A stretch of 13,383 nucleotides of DNA from an uncultured Collinsella sp. (lineage in GTDB: Bacteria; Actinomycetota; Coriobacteriia; Coriobacteriales; Coriobacteriaceae), in contig URJD01000034.1 in assembly GCA_900548075.1 (NCBI GenBank), positions 1 through 13,383 on the forward strand, written 5' to 3'. Made by a program: the position numbers and the translations under genes. Position 1 is the stretch's first letter, and each line of letters opens with the position of its first letter. Below, one piece after another: positions 7,400 through 13,383 of this stretch. The notes below the pieces were generated by a model. The model was not told where the DNA came from. It saw nothing but the letters and a program-made list of their open reading frames with translations, and ran no database searches.

Positions 7400-8380
7400 C
7401 GAACGAAAACAATGGAAATGAACGAAGCGCTAATCTATTTACAAGAAGCACTAGGCCTTTCCGCCAAGACCAAAACTTGGCCTGGATCCGCACGCTTGCC
7501 GCTGCATCTGCGGACGATTGAGGTCCGCGCTGTTGACGCAAACGGTTTTTCGTTTTTGCTTGCAAGTCTGCCTACTGGCGTCGGGCTTCCCGAGGCTAAG
7601 AGGGTCCATAGTCAGCTAGCCTTGCGCGCGGAGACTCCTGTTGTCGTTTCGTTTCCTGATGCCGATGCACGTCAGCGCAAAGCATTGATCGCACAAGGGA
7701 TTCCCTTTGTCTGCCCAGGCAGACAGGCTTTTCTTCCATTTATGGGCACAGCCTGCACGGAGAGGGGCGGTGCCCGGTTTCGCAATCACGCGACCAAGAT
7801 GTCACCCAACGCACAGGCTGCCGCAATCTGGGGAGCAGCCCAGGAGCCATATCGTCCCTATGACCTTTGTCGTGCGCTTGGGATCTCGGCAAGCCGCGCG
7901 AGTGAGGCCATAACCGAGCTTGTTGACAGGGGGCTCGCGAAGCGCGAGCGTCGCGAGCGACGTGTCGTCGTGTTCCCCGTTGCCGTGGATCTTCTGCTCA
8001 GTGAGCACATGGCAGAGCTCTCCTCGCCTGTCTCGAAGGTCTTTTTTGCAAGGAAGACGCCGCAGATCGACTATCTTGTTGACGCCGGGGAGACGGCGCT
8101 CGCTGCGCGTTCGATGCTCGCTGCGCCGGGCATGGAACAAAAGGCCGTCTTAAGAAGTGTATGGCGTCAACTGAGCGACCTCGAAGTCGCAGACGGGGAG
8201 TTGCCGGATAACGTAACGGCGATGATCCAAGTGTGGCGCTATACGCCCGTGTTTGTCGGCTCCTCCCGTGTCGACGACATTTCGCTTGCGCTATCTTTGG
8301 CGGCAATCGACGATGAGCGAATTCAGCTCGAAGTCGATCGCATGTTTGGAAAGGAATATCCATGGCAAGAAGCGCTGTAG
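7388..8380 (+). CDS. Winged-helix DNA-binding protein, antitoxin-like regulator
   Basis: This 330-residue protein has no signal peptide or membrane segment and acts in the cytoplasm. The start at 7388 is chosen because TATAAT lies at leaderless spacing before it; the ATG at 7373 would place that promoter inside the gene. The N-terminal part (about 1-135) includes a segment, RKALIAQGIPFVCPGRQAFL, of a type I recall from a widespread family of MarR-like proteins. Residues about 138-200 form a winged helix: MSPNAQAAAIW, then the helix-turn-helix RALGISASRASEAITELVDR (162-181) and a basic wing KRERRERR. The C-terminal part has ETALAARSML and ends DDERIQLEVDRMF...PWQEAL. Members of this family, from memory, often sit directly upstream of an AbiEii-like nucleotidyltransferase gene, with overlapping stop and start. 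Here only a 14-codon frame remains at that place. The gene may instead regulate the pilus genes around it; nothing in the sequence decides this. Confidence 0.7.
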   Translation: MNWNRTKTMEMNEALIYLQEALGLSAKTKTWPGSARLPLHLRTIEVRAVDANGFSFLLASLPTGVGLPEAKRVHSQLALRAETPVVVSFPDADARQRKALIAQGIPFVCPGRQAFLPFMGTACTERGGARFRNHATKMSPNAQAAAIWGAAQEPYRPYDLCRALGISASRASEAITELVDRGLAKRERRERRVVVFPVAVDLLLSEHMAELSSPVSKVFFARKTPQIDYLVDAGETALAARSMLAAPGMEQKAVLRSVWRQLSDLEVADGELPDNVTAMIQVWRYTPVFVGSSRVDDISLALSLAAIDDERIQLEVDRMFGKEYPWQEAL

Positions 8381-8406
8381 AAGGTCTCCAAGAATTTGAA
8401 CCGTAG
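8362..8406 (+). pseudogene. Fourteen-codon remnant overlapping the regulator end, possible lost toxin or partner gene
   Basis: ATG 8362 overlaps the last codons of the regulator in another frame. It has a good ribosome binding site, AAGGA at 8351-8355, six bases upstream. The frame encodes MARSAVEGLQEFEP and stops at TAG 8404. From memory this resembles the first residues of AbiEii-like nucleotidyltransferases that follow this type of regulator (pattern +S-x-EGL-x-x-F). The rest of such a gene, including its GG...D catalytic region, is absent in all frames downstream. The likely reading is a deleted partner with its start retained by overlap. It could also be a short leader peptide for the sortase gene. 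Confidence 0.4.
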
Positions 8407-8458
8407 GCGGTGCTTCGGTCCTAGCTGCGTTGTCCGGCGCGGAGGCTCGCTAATCGGC

Positions 8459-8485
8459 TATTATTTGTTTAGACAACTTGAGTTG
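8459..8485 (+). promoter_or_regulatory. Possible promoter and operator of the sortase gene
   Basis: TATTAT (8459-8464) in an A/T-rich stretch could be a -10 element. The inverted repeat CAACT-TG-AGTTG (8474-8485) lies just after the start of transcription this predicts. No -35 at normal spacing is evident; TTGTCC at 8430-8435 is too far away. The upstream terminator at 7002-7039 implies that the sortase needs a promoter of its own or the regulator's promoter. Confidence 0.25.
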
Positions 8486-8486
8486 T

Positions 8487-8493
8487 AGAGGAG
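8487..8493 (+). promoter_or_regulatory. Ribosome binding site of the sortase gene
   Basis: AGAGGAG lies nine bases before ATG 8503. It favours this start over GTG 8506 or ATG 8524. Confidence 0.7.
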
Positions 8494-8502
8494 TGACCGG
8501 CG

Positions 8503-9441
8503 ATGGTGCAGGGCGCCAAACATATGAAGAGCAATAACGCCGCGGACAACGGCGGCTCAAGCCCCCAGCCCAAACCTCAACCAAAGTCCAAGCGCCGTCG
8601 CAAGCGGCTGCCGCGCTGGGCCGACCGGCTCATCACCATCGTCATCATCCTTATTGGCGTGGGCCTTATGACCTGGCCGTGGATCTTGGACCGGCTCGAG
8701 GCCTCGGGCGTGTTCAACCAGATCAGCACCGTGTCCAGCACCGTGGACGCGCTGTCTGCCGAGGAGCGCGAGCGCATCCTGCTCCAGGCGCGCTCCTTTA
8801 ACGAGCAGCTGGCGGGCGAGGCCACCGAGCTCCCCGCCGACCAGATCGAGCCCTATGCCCAGCAGCTCATCTTTGACCGCGACCCCATGATGAGCTGGGT
8901 CGAGATTCCCTCCATCGACGTGAGCATGCCCATCTACCACGGCACGAGCGAGGAAGTCCTCATGGCGGGCGTCGGCCACCTGGAGGGCACGAGCCTGCCG
9001 GTGGGCGGCACCTCGACGCATTGCGTGCTCACCGCGCACTCGGGCATGCGCAACTTGAGCATGTTCGACGACATCCACTCGCTGGAGCCCGGCGACCTGG
9101 TGCTGCTGCACACCATGAACAAGACGCTCGCCTATAAGATGGTGGACTCCGAGGTGGTGCTGCCCGAGGAGATGGAGTCGCTGACCATCGAGCCCGGCGC
9201 CGACAAGGTGACGCTCGTCACCTGCACGCCCTACGGCGTGAACGACCATCGCCTGCTGGTGCATTGCGTGCGCACCAAGTACAGCAAGAAGGACGTCGAC
9301 AAGCAAAAGTCGCTGGCCGGCCGCCACTGGGGCAAGCGCGAGTTTGCCGTGCTCATCGTGGTCGTAGCCATTGTGCTGTTGCTGCTGGACATCGTGATCC
9401 ACGCGGTCCGCAAGCGCCGCAAGGCCAAGGCCTCGGCATAG
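8503..9441 (+). CDS. Class C (pilus-polymerising) sortase
   Basis: This 312-residue membrane transpeptidase should join the pilins by cleaving their LPxTG-like signals and linking them to a lysine of the next subunit. A basic N-terminus (KSKRRRKR) precedes a membrane segment at about 43-62. The catalytic domain starts at WVEIPSIDVSMPIYHGTSEE and carries H179 in LTAHSGM, C241 in TLVTCTPYG and R250 in NDHRLLV, the sortase triad. A second membrane segment (about 281-303) and a basic tail follow, as is usual in class C. The N-terminal segment before the catalytic domain does not show the usual DP(F/W/Y) lid motif at the expected place; ADQIEPYAQQL stands there. The gene is separated from its likely pilin substrates by a terminator and the regulator module, yet it is the only sortase in view. 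Class assignment rests on TLVTCTPYG plus the C-terminal helix. Confidence 0.93.
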   Translation: MVQGAKHMKSNNAADNGGSSPQPKPQPKSKRRRKRLPRWADRLITIVIILIGVGLMTWPWILDRLEASGVFNQISTVSSTVDALSAEERERILLQARSFNEQLAGEATELPADQIEPYAQQLIFDRDPMMSWVEIPSIDVSMPIYHGTSEEVLMAGVGHLEGTSLPVGGTSTHCVLTAHSGMRNLSMFDDIHSLEPGDLVLLHTMNKTLAYKMVDSEVVLPEEMESLTIEPGADKVTLVTCTPYGVNDHRLLVHCVRTKYSKKDVDKQKSLAGRHWGKREFAVLIVVVAIVLLLLDIVIHAVRKRRKAKASA

Positions 9442-9454
9442 GACATCGTTCAGA

Positions 9455-9489
9455 ACCACCACAATGGGGACAGGCACCTTTGTGGTGGT
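9455..9489. repeat. REP-like inverted repeat with GGGGACAGGCACC core
   Basis: ACCACCACAA (9455-9464) and TTGTGGTGGT (9480-9489) are perfect 10-bp arms. The 15-base loop contains GGGGACAGGCACC. I recall this core as a widespread intergenic repeat, often linked to REP-associated tyrosine transposases (RAYTs). Only one copy is in this window and no transposase is present. Confidence 0.5.
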
Positions 9490-9503
9490 CGGGACTTCCA
9501 AAC

Positions 9504-9560
9504 CATCACAACATTCGATGAAAATCTCGATTTTGGTGAAAAGCGTCGAATGTTGTGATG
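9504..9560. repeat. Perfect 15-bp inverted repeat with nested hairpin
   Basis: CATCACAACATTCGA (9504-9518) and TCGAATGTTGTGATG (9546-9560) are exact inverted copies. The loop holds a second perfect repeat, AAAATC-TC-GATTTT (9521-9534). CTTTTG follows, so it could end the sortase transcript, but the T run is short. It stands 14 bases after the REP-like repeat, and the two may form one mobile or multicopy element. Confidence 0.55.
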
Positions 9561-9565
9561 CTTTT

Positions 9566-9648
9566 GCTGTGGACGCGACGGTTTTCGTTGCGGGCGGGAC
9601 GGTCTTCGCTGCGGGCGAGACGGTTTTCGCTATGGACAGTGCGGTTTC
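9566..9648. repeat. 21-bp tandem repeat, about four copies
   Basis: Units at 9566-9586, 9587-9607, 9608-9628 and a shorter 20-base unit at 9629-9648 share the pattern GCTGxGGxCGxGACGGTTTTC. A fifth, partial unit may start at 9649. Read on the + strand in the open frame, the units give heptads such as AVDATVF, VAGGTVF and AAGETVF. That frame has no homologous look and no ribosome binding site. The repeat lies in the gap between sortase and gatC. Confidence 0.6.
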
Positions 9649-9717
9649 GCTGCAGGACCGCCGCCCCGCCGCCTGCCAACCGCCGCCCTCGTTACGATTT
9701 CGCTGCATTTGGATAAA

Positions 9718-9751
9718 GCGCCTGCTCCAAGGCGCCCTCGCCCTGTATACT
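9718..9751 (+). promoter_or_regulatory. Likely gatCAB promoter
   Basis: TATACT (9746-9751) matches the -10 consensus in five of six bases and lies 35 bases before the gatC start. The -35 zone is occupied by a 6-bp inverted repeat, GCGCCT/AGGCGC (9718-9723 and 9730-9735), rather than a recognisable TTGACA, so activation or repression there is possible. Confidence 0.45.
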
Positions 9752-9786
9752 AGAGCGGTTTAACTGTTATGCGGAAGGGAGCGCCT

Positions 9787-10098
9787 ATGGCACTCAGCGA
9801 GAAAGACGTGCGCGGCATCGCCGAGTACGCAAAGATCGCACTGACCGATGACGAGCTCACTCAGATGACGTCCTACATGAACGACGCCGTCCAGATGCTT
9901 GAGCCCGTCCTGCAATATGACTTACCCGACGTGGAGCCCACGTTCCATCCCATCGGAAGCCTGTCCAACGTGATGGGCGATGACCTGCGCGAGCCCGAGC
10001 GCGATCTGCCGCTCGACGTTGCGCTCGAGAACGCCGGCAGCGCGCGCGACCGCTACTTCCGCGTGCCGTCCATTTTGGGAGAGGGGGAGAGCGAGTAA
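9787..10098 (+). CDS. gatC: Asp-tRNA(Asn)/Glu-tRNA(Gln) amidotransferase subunit C
   Basis: This 103-residue protein is the small scaffold subunit that wraps around GatA and GatB in the tRNA-dependent amidotransferase. The start at 9787 is preferred over the in-frame ATG at 9769, because AAGGGAG (9775-9781) lies five bases before it and the protein then begins MALSEKDVRGIAEYAKIAL, a typical GatC N-terminus. The family features ELTQMTSYMNDAVQMLE and LPDVEPTFHP are present, followed by LREPERDLPLDVALENA, RDRYFRVPSIL and an acidic end. Length is normal for GatC. Its TAA overlaps the gatA ATG by one base. Confidence 0.93.
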   Translation: MALSEKDVRGIAEYAKIALTDDELTQMTSYMNDAVQMLEPVLQYDLPDVEPTFHPIGSLSNVMGDDLREPERDLPLDVALENAGSARDRYFRVPSILGEGESE

Positions 10099-11612
10099 TG
10101 GCGCTAAGCTTCGATTCCCTTACCGCCGCCCAGATCGCCGCGGGCGTTGCCGCCGGCGACTTTACCGCTACCGAGGTGGCTCAAGCCTCCCTTGCCGCCA
10201 TCGAGGCGCGCGAGGGCGGGGTCCAGGCATTCCTGCAGGTGTCGCCCGAGCTCGCGCTCGACGCCGCCGCGCGCGTGGATGCCGACCGTGCCGCCGGAAA
10301 GCCGCTGCCCCCGCTCGCGGGCGTGCCGCTGGCCATCAAGGACAACATGAACCTCGTGGGCACGCGCACTACCTGCGCTTCCCGCATGCTCGGGGATTAC
10401 CAGAGCGTCTACACCGCCACCTGCGTCCAGCGCATGCTCGACGCCGGCTGCCTGCCCATGGGCAAGGCCAACATGGACGAGTTCGCCTTCGGTAGCTCTA
10501 CCGAGAGCTCGGCCTTCCACCGTACCAACAACCCCTGGGATACCGAGCGCGTGCCCGGCGGCTCCTCGGGCGGCTCCGCTGCAGCCGTCGCCGCGGGCGA
10601 GGTCGCGCTCTCGCTGGGCTCGGACACCGGCGGCTCCATCCGCCAGCCGGCGTCGCTGTGCGGCGTGGTGGGCTTTAAGCCCACGTATGGCGCCGTGAGC
10701 CGTTATGGCGTGGTTGCCTTTGGCTCGTCGCTCGACCAGGTGGGCCCCTTTGGCCGCACGGTCGAGGATGTCGCGCTGGCCATGAACGCGCTTACCGGTG
10801 CGGGCCACGATCCGTACGACTGCACCAGCCAGGATTGCGCCGTCGACTTTACCGAGCATCTCAACGACAGCATCGAGGGCAAGCGCGTGGGCATCATCCC
10901 TGCGTTTATGGAGGCCGAGGGCTTGACGCCCGAGGTCAAGGCCGCTGTTCAGCGCGCCGCCCAGGAGCTGCAGAACCAGGGCGCCGAGCTGGTCGAGGTC
11001 GACCTGCCGCACCTGGACGCCGCCATCGCCGCCTACTACGTCATCGGCCCGGCGGAGGCGTTCTCCAACCTGGCCCGCTTCGACGGCATCCGCTACGGCT
11101 ATCAGGAGGAGGGCTGCGCCAACCTGTCCGACCAAAGCTCGCTGTCGCGCGCCCACGGCTTTGGCGCCGAGGCCAAGCGCCGTCAGATGCTCGGCGCCTA
11201 CCTGCTGAGCTCGGGCGTGTACGACAAGTACTACTACGCTGCGCAAAAGGCCCGCACGCTCATCACGCAGGACTACGATGCCGCGTATGCCAAGGTGGAC
11301 ACGATCCTGATGCCCGCCTCGCCGCGCACGGCCTTTAAGTTTGGCGAGATCAGCGATCCCACGCAGATGTACCTCTCGGACCTGTACACCATTTCGCTCA
11401 ACATCTGCGGCAACGGTGGTATTTCGGTGCCGCTGGGCTTGGGCGAGGATACTCAGCTGCCCGTTTCTGCCCAGCTGGTGGGTCCGGCGTTTAAGGACCG
11501 TCAGCTGCTCACGTTTGCCCGCGCCCTGGAGCGCGGCTTTGCCGATGCCGCTACGGGTGCGCCCGCGCTTTCCGTCGCGCCCGATTTTGCCGGGAAGGGA
11601 GGCGAGCTTTAA
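10098..11612 (+). CDS. gatA: Asp-tRNA(Asn)/Glu-tRNA(Gln) amidotransferase subunit A
   Basis: This 504-residue amidase-signature enzyme releases ammonia from glutamine and passes it to GatB, to amidate Glu-tRNA(Gln) or Asp-tRNA(Asn). The Ser-cisSer-Lys triad is visible: K81 in PLAIKDN, S156 in PGGSSGGS and S180 in DTGGSIRQPA, with the spacing known from GatA and other amidase-signature enzymes. SLCGVVGFKPTYGAVSRYGVVAF and SLDQVGPFGRTVEDVAL match the GatA core. The C-terminal half has YYYAAQKARTLI and NICGNGGISVPLG. The start is fixed by a TAATG overlap with gatC and the purine-rich GAGGGGGAGAG just upstream. Full length, with no sign of damage. Confidence 0.97.
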   Translation: MALSFDSLTAAQIAAGVAAGDFTATEVAQASLAAIEAREGGVQAFLQVSPELALDAAARVDADRAAGKPLPPLAGVPLAIKDNMNLVGTRTTCASRMLGDYQSVYTATCVQRMLDAGCLPMGKANMDEFAFGSSTESSAFHRTNNPWDTERVPGGSSGGSAAAVAAGEVALSLGSDTGGSIRQPASLCGVVGFKPTYGAVSRYGVVAFGSSLDQVGPFGRTVEDVALAMNALTGAGHDPYDCTSQDCAVDFTEHLNDSIEGKRVGIIPAFMEAEGLTPEVKAAVQRAAQELQNQGAELVEVDLPHLDAAIAAYYVIGPAEAFSNLARFDGIRYGYQEEGCANLSDQSSLSRAHGFGAEAKRRQMLGAYLLSSGVYDKYYYAAQKARTLITQDYDAAYAKVDTILMPASPRTAFKFGEISDPTQMYLSDLYTISLNICGNGGISVPLGLGEDTQLPVSAQLVGPAFKDRQLLTFARALERGFADAATGAPALSVAPDFAGKGGEL

Positions 11613-13288
11613 TGAAGGAGCTTTCCGAGGTCCTGCAGGATTGGGAGGCCGTGATCGGCCTGGAGATCCATACCGAGCTCACCGCACTCGATACCAAGAT
11701 GTTCTGCAACTGCAAGCTCAGCCACGATGACGAGCCCAACGCCAACGTGTGCCCGGTATGCCTGGGCCTGCCCGGCGCCCTGCCGGTGCCCAACAAGCGC
11801 GCCATCGAGAGCATCGTCAAGGCCGGTCTCGCCACCAACTGCGAGATCCAGCGCCACTCGATGTTCTACCGCAAGCACTACTTCTATCCCGATATGGCCA
11901 AGAACTTCCAGACCACGCAGGGTCCGGTCGCCTTTGCCATGTACGGCCACCTGGATCTGGACGTGACTGGTCGCGGTGCCGCCGAGCGCCCCGACTGCGC
12001 GTTTGGTGAGGCCGAGGCCCAGAGCCTGGCGAGCGCCTCGGCCAACGCCGAGGGCCTGTCCACGTCTATGACGTCGACCATGCGCGAGGGTAACCAGCGC
12101 GCCGGTCACTTGGCCAGCTACGATGCGTCCAACCTGCAGATGCCCGAGCGCCGCGAGGACGGTTCCTACACGGTGCCCATCCGCATCCTGCGCATCCACA
12201 TGGAGGAGGATGCCGCCAAGATGGTGCACGTGGGCGGTGCCGAGGGCCGCATTACCGCCGCGGCCGAGTCGCTCGTCGACTACAACCGCTGCGGCACGCC
12301 GTTGATCGAGCTCGTTACCGAGCCCGATCTGCGCACGCCCGAGGAGGCCCGCCTGTTTATGGAGAAGCTCCGTCGCATCTTTGTGACGCTGGGCATTTCC
12401 GACTGCTCCATGGAGAAGGGTTCCATGCGCTGCGACGGCAACGTGTCGCTGCGTCGCCGCGGCGAGACCAAGCTGGGCACCAAGACCGAGCTCAAGAACC
12501 TCAACTCGTTTAAGAGCCTGCACGACGGCCTTGCCTACGAGATCTGCCGTCAGGCCGAGGTGCTCGAGGAGGGCGGCATCATCTATCAGGAGACCCGCCA
12601 CTGGGAGCCCAGCCGCAAGCGCACCGTGGTCATGCGCGTCAAGGAGACGGCCGACGACTATCGCCTGTTCCCCGATCCCGACCTGGCGCCGTTCGACCTG
12701 GACGACGAGTTCATCGACCGTTGCCGTGGCGAGATTCCCGAGCTGCCCGATGCCAAGCGCGCCCGTTTTGAGGCTGACTTTGGCATTAAGGCGGCCGATG
12801 CCGAGCAGATCGCCGGCGACCCCGAGTTTGCCGAGTTCTTTGAGGCTGCCGCTGCCGGTATGGCTGGCAAGGAGGCCCAGACGGTCGCGAACCTGCTGGT
12901 GAACGAGATGATCGCCTACCTTAAGGGCGCAGGCGTGTCGCTCGCCGAGTCCGGCATCGCGCCGGCTCAGGTGGCAGCCCTTGCCAAGCTGCTGGCGACC
13001 GATGCCATCAGCTCCAACCAGGCGCACGAGGTCTTTGAGGCCATGGCCCAGACCGGCGACGACCCCAACAAGATCGTCGACGAGCGCGGTATGCGTCAGG
13101 TGAGCGATGCCGGCGCGCTGCAGCCGATCGTGGACGAGGTGCTGGCAAACTGTGCCGAGCAGGCGCAGCAGTATCGTGACGGCAACCAGAAGGTCATCGG
13201 CTTTTTGGTGGGCCAGTGCATGAAGGCGAGCCGCGGCAAGGGCAACCCGAAGCTCTTCAACGAGTTGCTGAGAACGTCGCTCTCGTAG
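11612..13288 (+). CDS. gatB: Asp-tRNA(Asn)/Glu-tRNA(Gln) amidotransferase subunit B
   Basis: This 558-residue subunit binds the misacylated tRNA, phosphorylates the side-chain carboxylate with ATP and amidates it with ammonia delivered from GatA. The family signature WEAVIGLEIHTEL stands at 11-23. The zinc-site cysteines are C32, C34, C47 and C50 (MFCNCKLSH, then VCPVCLGLPG). DYNRCGTPLIELVTEPD and ISDCSMEKGSMRCDGNVSLR mark the catalytic cradle. The C-terminal part, from about 400, is the helical and YqeY-like tail that contacts the tRNA. It is somewhat longer than the common size of about 480 residues, mostly through its middle and tail. The start overlaps the gatA stop by one base, so the three genes form a coupled operon. 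A strong terminator lies about 70 bases downstream. Confidence 0.97.
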   Translation: MKELSEVLQDWEAVIGLEIHTELTALDTKMFCNCKLSHDDEPNANVCPVCLGLPGALPVPNKRAIESIVKAGLATNCEIQRHSMFYRKHYFYPDMAKNFQTTQGPVAFAMYGHLDLDVTGRGAAERPDCAFGEAEAQSLASASANAEGLSTSMTSTMREGNQRAGHLASYDASNLQMPERREDGSYTVPIRILRIHMEEDAAKMVHVGGAEGRITAAAESLVDYNRCGTPLIELVTEPDLRTPEEARLFMEKLRRIFVTLGISDCSMEKGSMRCDGNVSLRRRGETKLGTKTELKNLNSFKSLHDGLAYEICRQAEVLEEGGIIYQETRHWEPSRKRTVVMRVKETADDYRLFPDPDLAPFDLDDEFIDRCRGEIPELPDAKRARFEADFGIKAADAEQIAGDPEFAEFFEAAAAGMAGKEAQTVANLLVNEMIAYLKGAGVSLAESGIAPAQVAALAKLLATDAISSNQAHEVFEAMAQTGDDPNKIVDERGMRQVSDAGALQPIVDEVLANCAEQAQQYRDGNQKVIGFLVGQCMKASRGKGNPKLFNELLRTSLS

Positions 13289-13298
13289 CTGCGAGGCC

Positions 13299-13330
13299 GG
13301 GGAAGCCCCGAGTCGCCGGGGTGCTTCCCC
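13299..13330 (+). other. Hairpin after gatB without T run
   Basis: GGGGAAGC (13299-13306) pairs with GCTTCCCC (13323-13330), extended inside by CCCG/CGGG with a two-base bulge. AAAATTTC follows rather than a T run, so this is a 3' mRNA structure or a weak terminator. Confidence 0.5.
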
Positions 13331-13357
13331 AAAATTTCGAACAGTCCTGCGCAAGAC

Positions 13358-13383
13358 GAAGGCCACATTAAGTGGCCTTCTTT
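13358..13383 (+). terminator. Intrinsic terminator of the gatCAB operon
   Basis: GAAGGCCAC (13358-13366) and GTGGCCTTC (13372-13380) form a perfect 9-bp stem with a 5-base loop. TTT then runs into the window edge, so the full T run cannot be seen. Confidence 0.8.

Noticed and set aside
9566..9648. CRISPR array
   Set aside because: The repeats are directly adjacent with no spacers, and no cas genes are near.
9464..9763. 99-codon open frame between sortase and gatC
   Set aside because: It begins inside the REP-like repeat, crosses the 15-bp inverted repeat, the tandem repeat and the gatC promoter, and has no ribosome binding site. It is better explained by repeats.
11609..13366. Minus-strand open frame of 585 codons under gatB
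   Set aside because: It is a GC-driven shadow of a well-supported gatB and runs through the downstream hairpin and terminator.

Overview
The window reads as a GC-rich actinobacterial chromosome segment, most likely a gut Coriobacteriia and probably Collinsella. This is inferred from gene content, protein style and codon use; no database was searched. All supported genes are on the + strand. The window holds a sortase-assembled pilus locus, a small regulator module set inside it, and the gatCAB operon.

Positions 48-6900 encode three cell-wall-anchored, Sec-exported pilus proteins. The first is a 1107-residue putative tip adhesin with a choice-of-anchor-A-like head, two SpaA/CnaB-type domains, a Spy0128/FctA-type isopeptide domain and an LPLSG anchor. 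The second is a 554-residue pilin with an MPSTG anchor, starting at a GTG that overlaps the end of the first gene. The third is a 587-residue pilin with an LPLTG anchor, probably the shaft. The second and third are paralogs by domain order but differ clearly in base composition. A strong intrinsic terminator at 7002-7039 closes the group. The class C pilus sortase that should polymerise them lies further on, at 8503-9441.

The interval 7040-8500 separates pilins from sortase. It contains a run of closely packed hairpins (7121-7312) with no convincing gene, then a 330-residue winged-helix protein that appears to be expressed from a leaderless transcript, with an inverted repeat over its start. 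Its end overlaps a 14-codon reading frame with a good ribosome binding site, which looks like the leftover start of a lost partner gene, possibly an AbiEii-like nucleotidyltransferase.

The 345-base gap 9442-9786 is rich in repeats: a 10-bp inverted repeat around a REP-like GGGGACAGGCACC core, a perfect 15-bp inverted repeat, and about four copies of a 21-bp tandem repeat. It ends in a likely gatC promoter. gatC, gatA and gatB (9787-13288) follow with 1-base TAATG overlaps and encode the amidotransferase that makes Gln-tRNA(Gln) and/or Asn-tRNA(Asn). A clear terminator lies at the window edge.

The most notable signal is a run of nine G bases just after the signal-peptide region of the tip adhesin. 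One base gained or lost brings a stop within about 30 bases, so this is a candidate phase-variation switch for the pilus tip. It could also reduce the overlapping downstream pilin gene by polarity.
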